Counted from the stretch's first letter, positions 37,008-49,350 are shown. The stretch is DNA of 64,000 nucleotides from Perkinsus chesapeaki (GCA_013115145.1 JAAPAO010000124.1:1-64000); one strand, 5' to 3'. A program made the numbers and translations. Notes: generated by a model not told the origin, from the letters alone.

Positions 37008-38048
37008 TTAGAAACCATCGTAGGTCTCAACTTTAATAATAGCATTGCCATTAACTACTTGGTCAGATCCAACCGACCTAGCAACCATGGCATCACAGGG
37101 CTCCCTGAACACCACGAACCCAGTCTTTGGTGGGACAGGACGGCCACATTTAGACGGGCAGCGAGACTTCAATGGTAACATTAAGACGTGCTCTACAGCA
37201 TCCTTCTTACCAAGCAGATTATCAAAATAGGATTTGATCTTGGTACTGCATCGGCTGCCCAATCTATGACAACGTTTAACCAAGAGGACACGAGAACAAC
37301 ACTCTTCCTCAGTTGGTGGCAAAAGATTCTTCACATCGGTTAAAGTGAGGACCGCACAAACACCAGTAGAACCAGTGTTGGTGGTGTAGATATCATCAAT
37401 CGACAGTAGATCATTGATAGGCGCACCTTCCTCCACGTGGTGGTGCTGCTGCTCGACAGGCTTATAGTAGCGCTGAGGGGAGGACTTCCTAGTAGCTCCA
37501 ACAGGAACGTTCTTAAGCAACTCGGTATCAACTTCAACTTGAGGCAGAACCGGCGAGTCGAAACTCGTGACTGTCACGAGCGGACCTAAAGCTCCCGAAA
37601 CACAAACCTTGGCAACGTCCTCGACATCAGGAAGGACCAACACCGCAACCGCAATGCGCAGTGCGTCAACCTTAGGGGCATCACTGGAGGCAGCCGGAGC
37701 CAACACAAACAATGATTGAAGAGCTGATGGCAGACGAGATGTGAGGAAGTTCATAGTGGGAGGTGATGAGATATCCTTGGCGTGAATAGCGACCATTAGA
37801 TGCCTCAGAGATGGAAGGAGCTCGAGAACCTCGTGGACGAGGGCCTCCTCATCACGGAAGAAACGAACCGATGAGGACTCTGTGTCGAGCAGAGATAGGC
37901 TTAAAGGGTCCGCGGATTGGTAGAGTGAGGGAGTGTAGAGATCACTAGTGGTGCTGCTACTGCGGCCCCAAGACGAGGCTGTGGAGATCGGCGATAACGG
38001 GGCAATGGAAGGAGGAACGAAGGTGTCGAAGGTGTTGCAGTAATCCAT
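37008..38048 (-). CDS. RRM-domain protein, single exon
   Basis: An uninterrupted frame. The first ATG in frame is at 38048 (MDYCNTFDTFVPPSI); the frame is open upstream to about 38150 without an ATG. The N-terminal third is Ser/Pro-rich and disordered. The middle (EEALVHEVLELLPSLRHLMVAIH) looks helical. Residues near the C-terminus (SRVLLVKRCH ... VEHVLMLP ... KTGFVVFREPCDA) have the beta-alpha-beta spacing of an RRM, with an RNP1-like GFVVF. It is likely an RNA-binding protein. The lack of introns over 1 kb is unusual here and could reflect retroposition. Confidence 0.6.
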   Translation of the reverse strand: MDYCNTFDTFVPPSIAPLSPISTASSWGRSSSTTSDLYTPSLYQSADPLSLSLLDTESSSVRFFRDEEALVHEVLELLPSLRHLMVAIHAKDISSPPTMNFLTSRLPSALQSLFVLAPAASSDAPKVDALRIAVAVLVLPDVEDVAKVCVSGALGPLVTVTSFDSPVLPQVEVDTELLKNVPVGATRKSSPQRYYKPVEQQHHHVEEGAPINDLLSIDDIYTTNTGSTGVCAVLTLTDVKNLLPPTEEECCSRVLLVKRCHRLGSRCSTKIKSYFDNLLGKKDAVEHVLMLPLKSRCPSKCGRPVPPKTGFVVFREPCDAMVARSVGSDQVVNGNAIIKVETYDGF

Positions 38049-38117
38049 ATTAGAAGATGAGAGGAATAACGAAATAGCTGAGGAGGTGCTACCAAGAATG
38101 GATTCATCGACGGCCAA

Positions 38118-38454
38118 AGGGAGGCGATAATACAGAAAGGGAGAGTACGCTAGCTAATTGAGTGATTCACTGCCATCTTGTCCCGATTTTTGTGTACAAA
38201 TTATCAACTCTATAGAGAGCCTCCTCAAAAGGCAATAATACATTGACAGTAACGACTTTACCGTTTGTCTTGAACTATTGGAAAGATAACTGCGTTGAAT
38301 CTACCACTACCAATCACATTGTGCAATCTGTCTACTTAATCACCCCTACATTTATTCCTTTGCGTCTGCGTGCGTAGCTGATCCAACACGCACATCACCA
38401 ACAAGACTGTATCAACACAAGGCTTTCTAAGATCGAATGGTACATTGTACATCA
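38118..38454. other. Intergenic, no gene seen
   Basis: A short gap between two minus-strand genes without a recognisable feature. It probably holds the 5' region of the RRM gene. Confidence 0.45.
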
Positions 38455-38913
38455 TCACCGCCAGCTCTCTCGCATGTATTCCCTCGCATGACGGTAAGCT
38501 GGTCGCCCTGTTCTTATCAACGTTGATGGAGACCTTCCTCTTAACGATGCACATCGCTCTCTGATCTCATCATCGAACCCTCCTCCTCGTTCCTCGCCGG
38601 GTGATCTGCTTGCGATCGGAGAGGTGCTCCTCGTCCTCAAGCGCTGCCTAAGTATGCTGTTCTCTTCTCTGAGGACGCGCAGTTCCCTCAGAGCGTTTTG
38701 GTCGCCGCCAGCGGCAATCTCTCGGAGCTCGACATTTTCGCACCGCAAACGTCGATTCTCTGCACGCAAGCGCACAATCTCCTCTGCCATTTCTTGGTTA
38801 GCTTGAAGCTGCAAAGGTATGGACTCGGCGATTCGGGCTTCGAGGAGAGCTAATCGGGACGATGGAGACGACATCACATAATCCAAGTTCACACAAACTG
38901 TCCCCGCGCACAC
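38455..38913 (-). CDS. Coiled-coil protein, unrecognised
   Basis: A single frame. Either the ATG at 38913 or the one at 38874 (MSSPSSRLALLEARIAES) could start it. The second gives a clean coiled coil with heptads through EMAEEIVRLRAENRRLRCEN and LRVLREENSILRQRLR. A basic Ser/Arg-rich tail follows. The upstream gene ends only about 30 nt away (38943), so spacing is very tight. A leucine-zipper-like dimer is plausible. No DNA-binding basic region is clearly seen in front of the coil. Confidence 0.55.
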   Translation of the reverse strand: MCAGTVCVNLDYVMSSPSSRLALLEARIAESIPLQLQANQEMAEEIVRLRAENRRLRCENVELREIAAGGDQNALRELRVLREENSILRQRLRTRSTSPIASRSPGEERGGGFDDEIRERCASLRGRSPSTLIRTGRPAYRHAREYMRESWR

Positions 38914-38942
38914 AAAACTGCAGACAACTCAAAATCGACGAA

Positions 38943-40201
38943 TCACAAGGAATCTCGTCGATACCTCGTCCTCGACATGTGACCATGAGTTTCCAACCAT
39001 CGTCTTAGTTCTATTGTGCGTTCTCTCATCGTCGTGGCTTTCTGTCGGTTCCGAGTTGACGTCGACGCATGCGTGCTGTTTTCATACCAACTTTTTCTCG
39101 TTTTTTCCGTGCTTTGCAGTCGCCTGAGTATGTCAGTGTACTTCCTATCACGAAGCTCGATCCTCGACACTTTGCACTTTTCCTTTCCACCAACTTCATT
39201 CCCTTCCTGCCGACTAATTATTTCCGGTGCTGCTTCGGGCGGAGGGCTTCTCCTTGGCATCCCCTCAAGCATCATCTCCAGAGTCCTCACTTGCTCATCA
39301 TCAATAACACTACAATGATCTTCAAGGCTCTTCCCTCTCAACTTGGCCACTTCCATTGCCAAGTCTAATGTATCCTCTACAAGACCATCAAATTTGCATG
39401 CTGACCGCCGAGGCGCCATCCCTCCCCCGAGAGCCTCCCGCTGCTCGAGTAGCTCCTTCCGTAGTGGGAGCAACTTCACCAGATCGCCGTTGACAGAAGT
39501 GCCTCGGTGCTCTTCGCTACTCCGGGGTAAATCGGCCTGAAAAACAAAGCGATGCGCTTGAGGGAGCAACCATAATAAAGCCCACTTGAACCGCAGCAGA
39601 TGAACGCCCCCGAGAGGCAGCTAGATCTCTGAGCCGCGCAGTTCTTGCTGAGAAGTTCCTTGGCTCGCTCTTGGTCTTGTTGACTGATATCTTAGTAATA
39701 GTTTCTCGGCACACCGCTGGGGAGTCCTCCAGGCTCGCCGGGGAAGCTTCCTCCAGCACCGGCGGGGATTCCTCTTGGTCAGCAAGCTCGACGCAATGTG
39801 AGCTACTCGATGGCAAAGAGTAACCAGACTTCTCCAAAGATTCTCCCTGCGCACGCTCAAGATTTTCCGTATCCTCCAGGATACTCTTCGCACTATGATG
39901 ATTGTCAGATCCCTCAGAACCTCCATCACTTCCGAGTAGTTCATCCACCAGCGAGAACCCTTCCCTATCGGCTCCGGGCGAGCTCTCAGCATCATCCCCG
40001 AATCCGAGCTCTCCAAGCAATTCAATCGCGCTGCCCAGGCCGGAGATTCCTGGCTGTTTCCCAAACTCCGCCACGATGCCTGCAGCCTGGAAAGCAGGAA
40101 ATCTAATCAACCAGTGTATGGCAGTCTGGCACCTGAGGGTCATCCAGTGGGAGGAGGGAGCCAATCTCAGAGCTGTCCAATCGCTTAACATCTGTGGTCA
40201 T
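38943..40201 (-). CDS. Unrecognised 387-residue protein, acidic with charged C-terminus
   Basis: Three exons join in phase: 40133-40201, 39586-40086 and 38943-39536. The start is MTTDVKRLDSSEIGSLLPL. The middle is acidic and Ser-rich (ELLGELGFGDDAESSPGADR). The C-terminal 200 residues are basic and helical, including SRIELRDRKYTDILRRLQST. No catalytic motif is seen. The two introns (46 and 49 nt) are typical for the region. Cytosolic or nuclear localisation is likely, because no signal or membrane segment is present. Confidence 0.65.
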
Positions 40202-40202
40202 A

Positions 40203-41175
40203 TTAGAGCTCCGTTTGTGTGCCGCAGTAGACACTTCTAGAGTGGCAATAATCCCTGCCTAACAGTATTATCGGGTCAATTACTACACTAAGGGAGCCCA
40301 CCACCTGGTTCTCTAGTGAAATGCTCTGAGTTCGGTGAGCTGGTGATGTGGTGTTGAACTGGTTTAAGTCGATAAAAGCAACCCCTATGTGTTCGGTACC
40401 TTGCAGCATCCTACCAATGATTAAGACGCCGCCATAGTGGAGGATATACCCACTTATTGAGCTACATGATGGGGGGGCGAGGAGGAGGAGGGCACTGGAG
40501 ATAGTACAAGATTCTCACATCTCCAAAGAGTAAATTTTCTAAGCTTTTGGGTGAGTAAGTTAGCCAACAGCATCAGTGTGGATGACATGATGCGATGAAG
40601 GACAGTAGACCACTTAAACGGTTCACAGTAGGCCTCAAGTGTTCTAGTCGAGCTAATGACCAGCAGTAGCTATACGACAGCTAGCTATTAGCCCGACGAG
40701 TTCTGTGCTCTTGGTACCTTATTACCAGTTGAAAGTGTGAGTGTTACACGAAGCTTGGTTTCATCATAAGGTTGCTTCACGAGCAGCAGCATTATCCAGT
40801 GACTAAGGTCAATAGAAGAGCCTTTGTCTATACGGAACTTATCGGTGGAGGAGTGTAATGTGGGGGCATCCCTGTCATCTGGACGACTCAGATACCTGTG
40901 GGGGACTGAGAGCGGGCAAAGCCACAATAATGGGGAAAATGGAAAAAGACTATTTCGTGCAAAAATTTTATCGGCGGTAGTGGACGCGGCCAAATTGGTA
41001 GGGAGAGACTGACAGGTTGGTAGCCATTTTTTAAATTCTCGCGGGCATGTGACTTTCGAGGTATTATAGGGATAGGAGATATGGTCTTAGTGGGAGATAA
41101 GAGTCTTTGGGCGTAGGAGCGTCTTCCGCCTATTACCGGACCCCCCTCCATGAGCAGCAATCCCATTATTACCAT
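40203..41175 (-). CDS. Possible C2-like (NT-C2) domain protein, incomplete model
   Basis: Two minus-strand segments look coding. One at about 40720-40920 contains DETKLRVTLTLSTGNK. The other at 40260-40400 contains EHIGVAFIDLNQF, then AHRTQSISLENQ and VGSLSVVIDPIILL. Their order and beta-rich pattern resemble the NT-C2 domain of EEIG1/EHBP1 proteins. A start MATNLSVSPYQFGRV near 41025 could belong. Exons between the segments were not resolved. Confidence 0.3.
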
Positions 41176-41747
41176 CTACAGCAATACTCCTTCTCCTTCT
41201 CTGACTTTGATGTGAAGTGATATGTATGTGATGGTGATAGTTCAGCAAGTAGGAATGAATATAGGATGCTCATAATGAAGGATCACTAAGTGGCAGTCTA
41301 AAGCACCCACAGTGTCACGTAGCTTTCGGAAAATAACAATGCAACGTTCGATATGTAATTGACGTTACAGCGATAGGATAACAACTACTAGGCGTCAGAT
41401 GCTTCCCCAGGGGTGCAAACTTCTTGATACCACGTGATTCTCCCAATGTGGGCAGCAGTAATTCTACTATATGGACCCAGAGCTCAGCCATCATCGTCCT
41501 TCATAGGAATGTGTGATGGTTTCCCACCCCTAAGCAGGTTTTGGATGAAGCGATGAGTGACAAATAGTTTCCTCCTCCTATCCAGAGCTCCTTCAATCTT
41601 TTATAGTACCCCACAAGCCCTATGCCGGTATAGCCTATCACAATGCGTACAACGCCTCTCCCTCCAAACCCGAATTGAATTAATACTTCAAATTTAAAAT
41701 CACCTTGGTACGTAAGAAACAGTGAGACAGTTCCGTGGTCAGTCTGG

Positions 41748-43262
41748 TCAATTACTGTCTGAAGTCTGATCGACCTTATTAGCCTTCTCCACAAGCTTTC
41801 TAACATCATCAATATGAAGTATCTTGCTAGTAGTCTTCTTGGTATCCTCAGCAAGTCGGACCGAGTTATAATGCAAACCTGATGGATTCAATCACCTACA
41901 AAGATATCCTTCTTCTAATTACCATCATGATAGCTCAGAACAGCGCAAGGAGCTGACTCGTCGAAATTCTTCATCTCAATCATCTGTAGCTCACTGGCTT
42001 CGTATGCGTGCTGAGCATCACCATCAAGAGCTGCTGCTGCTGGTGTTGCTGCCCACCTGGCTTACCAGTACAATCTGCAACACTACTACATTAACTCTAT
42101 AGTGCTGTGAGAGGGCTTGGAGCTCAATATTGCCACCCCACACTTTATCGTTCTGCATCTTTTGAGTGTAAACTGCCATTGTTACTCCTAAAAGATCAGA
42201 GCACGCCATGTGATGGTGAACTGAACTAGCTTAGATAGATTCAGTCTCATCTCATCGCGTCGAAGAGATGCACAACTCCGCAAGAGCTACAAAACATCGC
42301 ACTCGAAAAAAAAGAGGATGGGGTTCGGGAGCGTCCAAGCAGGTTGTCAAGTGCTATGGGGTGGAATTTTGAGTCAACATCCGAACATTGAATGAGAATT
42401 CCAAGCAACAGTGTTAGAATAGTCACCTGCTTACAAGGCGAATGCCGCTTTTCCCGAAGTGATTGAAATGTTCCACGACTACCAGATACTTCATCTATAG
42501 CAAGCAACAAGGCATGGCCGATACTACAGACCGCGGGCGCCTTGGACACACCTGCCCATCTCCATCGATACCGCCGCCCCTCGCTACTACCCGGCTCCAT
42601 AAATGGTTCGAATGCATTATCATTTCTTCTTATATATTGGACAGCAGCTTTCCTAGCGTTCTTATAATCCTTCGGGCCATCAGCATCATATCCGAGCTGA
42701 TCCACAAATGACCGGAACATACAATTTCCGTCTGATGAAGAATCTTTGTCCAGCTTAACTTCCCAACTTCACCTTACCATTCTGGACTTCTCGTATCCTC
42801 AGACCGGCCTCTCCAAGTTTCCTGAACACCGTTGCGATCACATCACCGACTGATCCGCCATTACTTTTGGAAAACTTGCATGCTTCTATACCAGCCCTCA
42901 GCGCCATCCAGATCTATCTCTCCTCTAGCAGCCGCCTCCTCCCTGTCCTGCTCTATCTGAGCTGCTCGACGTGCCAAGGCTGCTGCCTCTCGCTTGGAGT
43001 CCTGAACACTCGTATAGGAATGCAGCAAGGTGGACTGCTGCTGCTACTTCCTCTTTCTTTTTCGTTTCAGCTTTTTGCCTGTCCGAATTGAGATTGGTAG
43101 TTTTAAACTTCTTTTTCGAGGCGTTCTTCTTGCCAAATATCCCTACCCATAGAATTAAGCATTACTTTTCGTGAGCGCTTCATCACCCTTTAAAGCTGTC
43201 GATGTTGTTGAGCCCACGTCAACTTGAGGAGCTGCTGCACTACCCTCTTCACTCGATGTCAT
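41748..43262 (-). CDS. OTUD3-like: OTU-family deubiquitinase
   Basis: Starts MTSSEEGSAAAPQVDVG at 43262. A basic coiled stretch follows (QKAETKKKEEDSKREAAALA), then the catalytic OTU core VQNDGNCMFRSFVDQLGYDAD with the nucleophile Cys in D-G-N-C. Next come VWGGNIELQALSQHYRVNVVV and the catalytic-His segment VLSYHDGLHYNSVRLAED. Introns of 44, 49, about 70 and 46 nt can be placed before the core and close in phase. The exon holding the segment between FMEPG and VYTQKMQND was not resolved. The last exon may simply read to a stop at 41748 (NKVDQTSDSN). The enzyme removes ubiquitin from substrates in the cytosol or nucleus; its linkage preference is unknown. Confidence 0.85.
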
Positions 43263-43554
43263 AACAAACACAATCCTCCTCTGGATTTATTATCCCCACC
43301 AAAAGCTACTTCACAACGCAAATCGATATGGCTTGAATATTATTATTAAGGAAACTCTTCCAACTTGATGTTGTTGTTGTTGATACCGTCAATCATCAGC
43401 TCCTTGGTGCCACTAAGGACCAAAGGGGCCGACGTCGCACAGACGGTGACAACTAGGCTGCTGCTTGTGTTGATGCTGGAGACTACCCCAAGTAGTGAAT
43501 GGCAGCCGCCACAGGACAGCAGCAGCAGCAGTAGTCTGGAGGGAATAATACCGC
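43263..43554. other. Intergenic, no gene seen
   Basis: Lies between the OTU start and the V-ATPase stop. It contains short trinucleotide runs (TTG, CAG) but no supported gene. Confidence 0.45.
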
Positions 43555-44107
43555 TTACGCCTTCTGACCGAAGAACATCTGGACACGCTGCATAATGGAA
43601 TCCTAAACAACAGAGATGGTTATCCCAACAGAAGGAGTGGAGATCGTTGTGGCAGCATGCTCCTCCTCCTCCTTACCTGAGCAGGGTTGTAGGGGCACTC
43701 CTTACTGGGAATCTCCAATACAGTGGGGATGGCATTACCAGAGCTAGTGTACCTTAATGAGCTCATTAACAAGGAAGAGGAAGAAGAGCTCTAACTTACT
43801 TGCGGACAACATGACGGATTTGCTCAGCGATGGGCTGGTTGATAATAACAATGGCAATGTCAGGGCGCTGGACGAAGGTACGGAAGGCATCCTCGATGTC
43901 GCTGCGTCGGGTCTCTAAAAAGGGAACGGATTAACATCAAAAATAAAAGCAAAGCCTTCACGTACTGGCATCAACAACAAGGAAGTTGGTGACTCCATTC
44001 CCATCACGCATACCAGCGCCAGCTAAGCAGAAGCCAGATACGGTCTCCTCATCACCGATAATGGCAACATGAAGGTCACTCTTCTTGGAGATCCTAGCAG
44101 CAACCAT
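43555..44107 (-). CDS. VMA7: V-type H+-ATPase subunit F
   Basis: Four exons close in phase: 43966-44107, 43800-43914, 43677-43752 and 43555-43602, giving 126 residues. The protein starts MVAARISKKSDLHVAIIGDEE, with the typical DETVSGFCLAGAG core. It continues IAIVIINQPIAEQIRHVV and ends AIPTVLEIPSKECPYNPAQDSI. The length matches the family. Subunit F is part of the central rotor stalk of the V1 sector and couples ATP hydrolysis to proton pumping into acidic compartments. Nothing is missing. Confidence 0.95.
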
Positions 44108-44300
44108 AGGAAAAAAGTAGACGGGGGAAGTTTAACAAAGGAGTTACTGATAATAATAAGCTACGCTGTTCAGCCGACACCTCCAAAGCTGCGACAACAA
44201 CAACAAGTCGATGATGGAAACTATACATGAGGCGATTGCATGTCAAAAACCACTAACCACTCCGAGGGTCATGAAAGTGTAAGGTGGTTGGATCAACAAC
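44108..44300. other. Intergenic, no gene seen
   Basis: About 190 nt between V-ATPase F and the phosphate transporter gene with nothing recognisable. Confidence 0.45.
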
Positions 44301-46883
44301 CTAGCTGCCACTCACTACTAGTTCACTTAGCAAAAACCCTAAACCAGCAACTACGCAGATCGACACAAAGGAGACAGGCAGCCCCGGGCGGATGAAATCC
44401 GAAGCCTTTAGCCATGGATGGTTATCATCCCCTTGCCTTCGAATAGCTGTGGCATTAACATTAGGGGTCGAGCTGACCGGAAGGGCACAACCAGCTGATA
44501 GAGCCAAGGCTGCTGGAATGCCAAGCACAGCAACGCTCATATTAGAAGGGACAACGAACTCACCAAGGGAACAGATGAAGGGCATGAGGACATTCGCTGC
44601 GGCAGTGTGCGACACTAAAGTAGACACGAGTGTCACAAAAGCTACAGTAGCCAAAATGCACACCCATAGGGGGGCCTCTTGGATGGCCGATGATGCATGA
44701 TCACTAGCGATTACTAACAATTGAGAATCACGAACCGCGAGGGCTAATGTGGAGCCACCTGCGAGGAGGAAGCATACATCCCATGGAAGGGAGAGGAAGT
44801 CAGCTTTAGTGAGCAGCCCTGGTATAGCGTACAGGGTTATTAGGGGAAAGAGTGCTGATAGAGATACATCGCCGAAAGCCATAACAGTCAAGGAAGAGCA
44901 CAACCACATCAACACAGTTAAACACACAATAACGATAACGCAGACACGACGCCAATCACTGCAAAAGTTGCCGGTACCAACCAGCCGTGGAGGAAGAACT
45001 AAATGGTCCGAGTCCGGCGCTAGACTGCTGCTGGTGACCACCGAGCCGCCGCTGCCCCCCTGGGCGTTCAAGAGGGGTACGCTGGTTACCCGGACGTCGT
45101 CTGATGGAGCCAAATAGTGGGGCTTGAGCAACCAAAATGTCAGAAGGAGCAACACAAAGCTTGTCGGGAGAGCTACAGCGCACCACTCACCGAAGGTTAG
45201 TCCATAATTAGTGTGTAGGAGTGCGAAGGCAACTACACTTTGTGGAGAGGCCACTGGACTGGTCATACCACCGATATTGCAAGCAAAGGCGATAGCGACC
45301 AACAACGAGCGACCATAGTTGAGGGTAGTGACACGATTCTGAGGCAGCTCATCAAGAATTGGTGACGCAACGCTCATGCACAAAACGCTTGCAGCCACGT
45401 TGCCAACTGCTGCACTAGTGGCATAACCGAGGAACATGAGCACCATCAAGGTGCGGGTACGACTGCCTCCCGACGCCAGACGGAGTAGGACACATGCTAA
45501 CTCTTTATCAATACGAAGCTTGGAGAGAGCAGCTGCTAGGGAGAAGCTCGCAAGGACCATCAGCTGGGCACCGCTCCACATTGCTGCCATCGACATCTGA
45601 GCCGCCAAAGCACGATTACCATGGCATGATGGAAGAGTGTCGAGGAGAACTACCAATAGAGGGATGGCGAGACCGGTAATGTGTAAAGGTAGTGTACCAA
45701 GGGACCAGAAGGAGCTGGCTAGCCAAAGGAGAGCTAGGCATCTTCGGGCCGCACTGGGCATACCGGGAAGGGGGATGAGCAAAAGTGATAGAAAAACCGC
45801 AAAAACGATTGTGTAGATCACAATTGGTGCCCAAAATATCTTGATATAATCTCGTATGGTTAAACTTGGTGGAACCCTAAGTTCGACTGTTGCATGGAGC
45901 GGGGAGACCAACGAGCCCTTGGCATCTTCAGGTGACAATGATGATGATGGGCCCACCACAGAGTTGCGATGCTCGACACTTTTAGCGAAGAACCTATCGA
46001 GTGTACCTCTACTAGCAGCAATGCCGAGCCGAGACCGCTGCCTGAAGCAAGATGCCCCATGATAGGAGGAATGGCAATGATGATACCTTTCAAGTTTAAT
46101 TAAATCATGCCAGACTGTTCCACGATCCCAGACTAGCATCTCCGACAGGCTTTGTGATAGCTCCTCCGCGGCAATTTGGACATCATCATCACAAAAGCTC
46201 GTGGCGTAGCTGAAGGCCATAAGCGTCCCAAGTGACGACGAGCCCACCTTTGCTGGATCGCATCGATCAAAGGTTTAACTTCCGTTTCCAAATGCCGTTG
46301 CATCTCACAAAGTGGAGAACAATTCAACAGGAATGTAGGAGAGTGGGTCGAACCATGAAACTTGTCGAACTTTTTAACCAGCTTTCGAGCGCCCTGAGCA
46401 ACGCTGCCTCCTCCTCCTCCTAGACAGCAGCAACCTGTATGAGCACCTCCGAGTTAAGATGCACGAAGTTGGACAACTCCTTCAGCTGCAAGTAGAGCTC
46501 CGCACACGATTTCCGGTACTTCGGGTGGACCTTCTCGAAATCTTCCAGAGGGTCGAGGAGCTCATTGAGCCACGATGAAAGCCTCGATAGAATCTGAAAG
46601 ACAACATCGCCACTGCGGGAGCCGCTACCAGCTCACATCACAGAAATACGCCAACACACGCTCCAAGTCGGTCGCAATCTCCTTGCTGAATTCCTAAGAC
46701 AAGATGAACCGGCTTAATTGATAGGGACGGGTCGACCTTCCATGCTAGATCAGGTGGTCGAATGCCTTCCCCTTCAGCATCATGACGTTGCTCTTTAATA
46801 AACTTCTTTAATCTCTTATAATTTATATAACCATCATGCCATGGACCGAAGGCGTTGAATTCCAACTCGTAGCTGAATTTCAT
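44301..46883 (-). CDS. SPX-SLC13 (DASS-type) phosphate transporter, PHO87/90/91-like
   Basis: Six exons close in phase: 46737-46883, 46637-46693, 46447-46593, 46248-46393, 46087-46209 and 44301-46041, giving 786 residues. The N-terminus MKFSYELEFNAFGPWHDGYI-NYKRLKKFIKE is an SPX domain. It continues through EFSKEIATDLERVLAYF, DFEKVHPKYRKSCAELYLQL and ARKLVKKFDKF. SPX binds inositol pyrophosphates as a phosphate signal. The last large exon carries about twelve membrane segments of an SLC13 carrier, with GNVAASVLCMS, NIGGMTSPVASPQ and STLVSHTAAANVLMP (the sodium/anion-motif regions). The architecture is that of yeast low-affinity or vacuolar phosphate transporters. The 45-nt intron at 46042-46086 is a multiple of three with no stop, so retention would keep the frame. 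Confidence 0.93.
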
Positions 46884-47155
46884 CCAACAAAAATAATATT
46901 CTTATAACGGCTAGAAATAACCGGATCGACAACACAACAGGACTCAGTGACTCTACAAATTTACCACGGAAAGCATCCAAGAAGGAGGAGCACCATTACC
47001 ACCATCAACGAGATCGAAGTGATGAGGAAGTCCAACTTCAACAATCAGCCAACTCTGATGACGACTCTGCCCTCAGACAGAGATGTGTTAGCAAAAGATC
47101 AAGGTAAAAGGAGGAAATGTCGCGGGAACGTAATCATCGTCACTGCGCCACGAAA
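46884..47155. other. Intergenic, no gene seen
   Basis: A short gap between two minus-strand genes with no supported feature. Confidence 0.45.
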
Positions 47156-49350
47156 TTACTTCCCCTTGGCTGCCAGCGCTGTACGGACGTACTCGTAATG
47201 TGGAGCGGACCTAAGAATGATTAAAGCTCATCAATGAGAGGATACCACCGAGTTGGATGATGAGCAACTTACTTCGTGTCACCATAGACCACATAAGTCG
47301 GGTTCTTCTTCAACAACTTAGCAGCGACATTTTTAAGGTCAGCTTCCGTAACAGCATCAACTCGTTTAGCGAACTCCTCAGGTGTCACAACCTTAAGCCA
47401 ACTACATGACATCATCAAAGCCAAACGACGCACCTTCCCGCTCATTATGATCTGCCGGCCGATATCCTCCATCAACACCTTAGAGTTTTCCGCGTTCATG
47501 AAGATATTGCCCTTCAAAGTGTTCTTGGCTCGAGTCACTTCCTCAGGTGTGAAGGAGTTCTGCCAACATCAATGACCAGCAAAGCTCAGCAACAACCTCA
47601 CCAGTTTATGAAGCTCATTAACCGCGATGTCCACCAGCCTTGGTGCCTCCTGGCCGAAGCCCGTGATGTACATACCAAAGAGGCCAGAATCCGAATATCT
47701 AACAGCAGCAACGACAAATGATCAGCTGACATCAGCTCACACCACAGTTTACTGAGTATTGAAAGCCATGCAACTCTCAACATTAGGGTTCTGATTCAGG
47801 ACATTGAGATAAAGGCGAGAGTGCATCCCCTTCCCTGGGCCACCAGTCGAGAAGGAGCCACCACCGCCTGATAACAAACAACAATAAGGAGGTCAACAAC
47901 GCCTCATCAGCGAACATGCCTACCGAGTAAAGTCTGAAGGACGGTCACCGGCACTAAGTCCGCCGAATTCCAGCCTTCGGTCTCAAAACCGATAGCGATA
48001 TTGCAGACCGGCATGTTAGCATTCTCCTCAAGTTTATAACCTCCAGTGTAGACTGGCTTCTGCTCCTCCCGAGGCATGTTCGGGATGGCGACATCTAAAA
48101 AATACCGATCAAAGTTGGACAGAGAGGATTCCTCCTACACTCAGCAAAGCTCCTCATTAACCATTTGCAGAGCTCATCATGGTCGACATTGATGCCAACA
48201 AATACGCTTCGCTCCGCCGAGAAATGTTTCATCATGTACTCGCGGATATTATCACCGGTGAAGTGATCCAGTGCCCTATTAACATCACTCCCAAACCACA
48301 GCTCATCTCGACAGCAACTTACCTTCCCTCGTTGGCAAGGAGTGCGTTACCGAGAGTGTTGTTGTGATAGGCGGTTTGGTGGAGCAACTCCGATACGTAT
48401 TGATCGGTATCGGCCTTAAGCCTCTCATGTGCCTGATCACCATTTCCAGTACCCCAAAGCCGATACTTAATCTCACCTTTTTAATCTCCTTATGACAAGC
48501 ATTAACCTCCCATGGCAGCAGACGAGGGAACAGAACGTTACCAACGACCAGAGTGCTCGCCACTGGCATGTACTCCCTCAGCAGCTCCAAATTATACATC
48601 ATATGTTCACGTCCAGCTTGGCAACCACCGTTCATGCCCAACACCTCGATGGTCTTGATCGTACGAAGGTGTGACAGATGGGCAGTTGACCTAAAAGAGG
48701 AAGGGTGACAACAATGCCGACAAGTTGGCTTACCTGAATGCCACGCACTCAACCATATGAGATAAGCCCTCTTCAGCGGGAGTCTCGAATCTACTTCCTG
48801 CGTGGACGAAAAGACCAAGATTTGCGGTGAGCTGAAATGATAATTATTGTCTTCAATTTAGAACAATTGTTACCCCCTGTTTGTCCACAGAAACGATACG
48901 CATGCCATTCTCAAGCACAGAGAACTTCATCTCCGGCTTCTTAAGCTGTGGTGCCTAAGAGACCATACCCTCACTTGGTAAGGTGCTGCTGTGGCTTACG
49001 GGAACGTCTGTGAGGATCGGGATATCGAGAGGCACATCACGGTACTTGTTGTCCTTGTGCTCACCGCCGATGTAATAAAACCTGATCGAGGGAAGTGGAC
49101 GCTGAGAGGAGAGAGATGACTTACTGAAAGTGGGGGACTTCTTTAACGACTTCGCTCACATCTTCTTGCTTGAACTTAACCACGTTGTAAGGGGTGCCTT
49201 GGATAGTACCTTACAAGAAAACCGCGCTCTCGAAGCTAAATTCGGCTAAGGAAATGATAATTTCAGTCACTGCATTAACCTGTGGGGTATCGTGCACGCT
49301 TCGACCTATGATACTCTTGAGATGCCACTACCGCAGCTACCAGATTATCC
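47156..49350 (-). CDS. MPPA: Mitochondrial processing peptidase alpha subunit (M16 family), 5' end approximate
   Basis: Many short exons. In order: [18 protein letters not shown] (near 49150), [20 protein letters not shown] (near 49050), MRIVSVDK (near 48895), [20 protein letters not shown] (near 48780), the segment [20 protein letters not shown] (near 48590), the glycine-rich loop [20 protein letters not shown] (near 47850), and [20 protein letters not shown] (near 47510). It ends [20 protein letters not shown] at 47156. The glycine-rich loop is typical of the alpha (substrate-recognition) subunit. No H-x-x-E-H zinc motif is visible, as expected. The protein acts in the mitochondrial matrix to remove targeting presequences. 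The first exon and start codon were not found with certainty. Confidence 0.85.

Noticed and set aside
43079-43171. A possible 23-nt intron in the OTU gene (GTAATGC...GGGTAG).
   Set aside because: A donor 21 nt upstream gives a normal 44-nt intron with a better junction (ALKGIFGKK), so the tiny intron is not needed.
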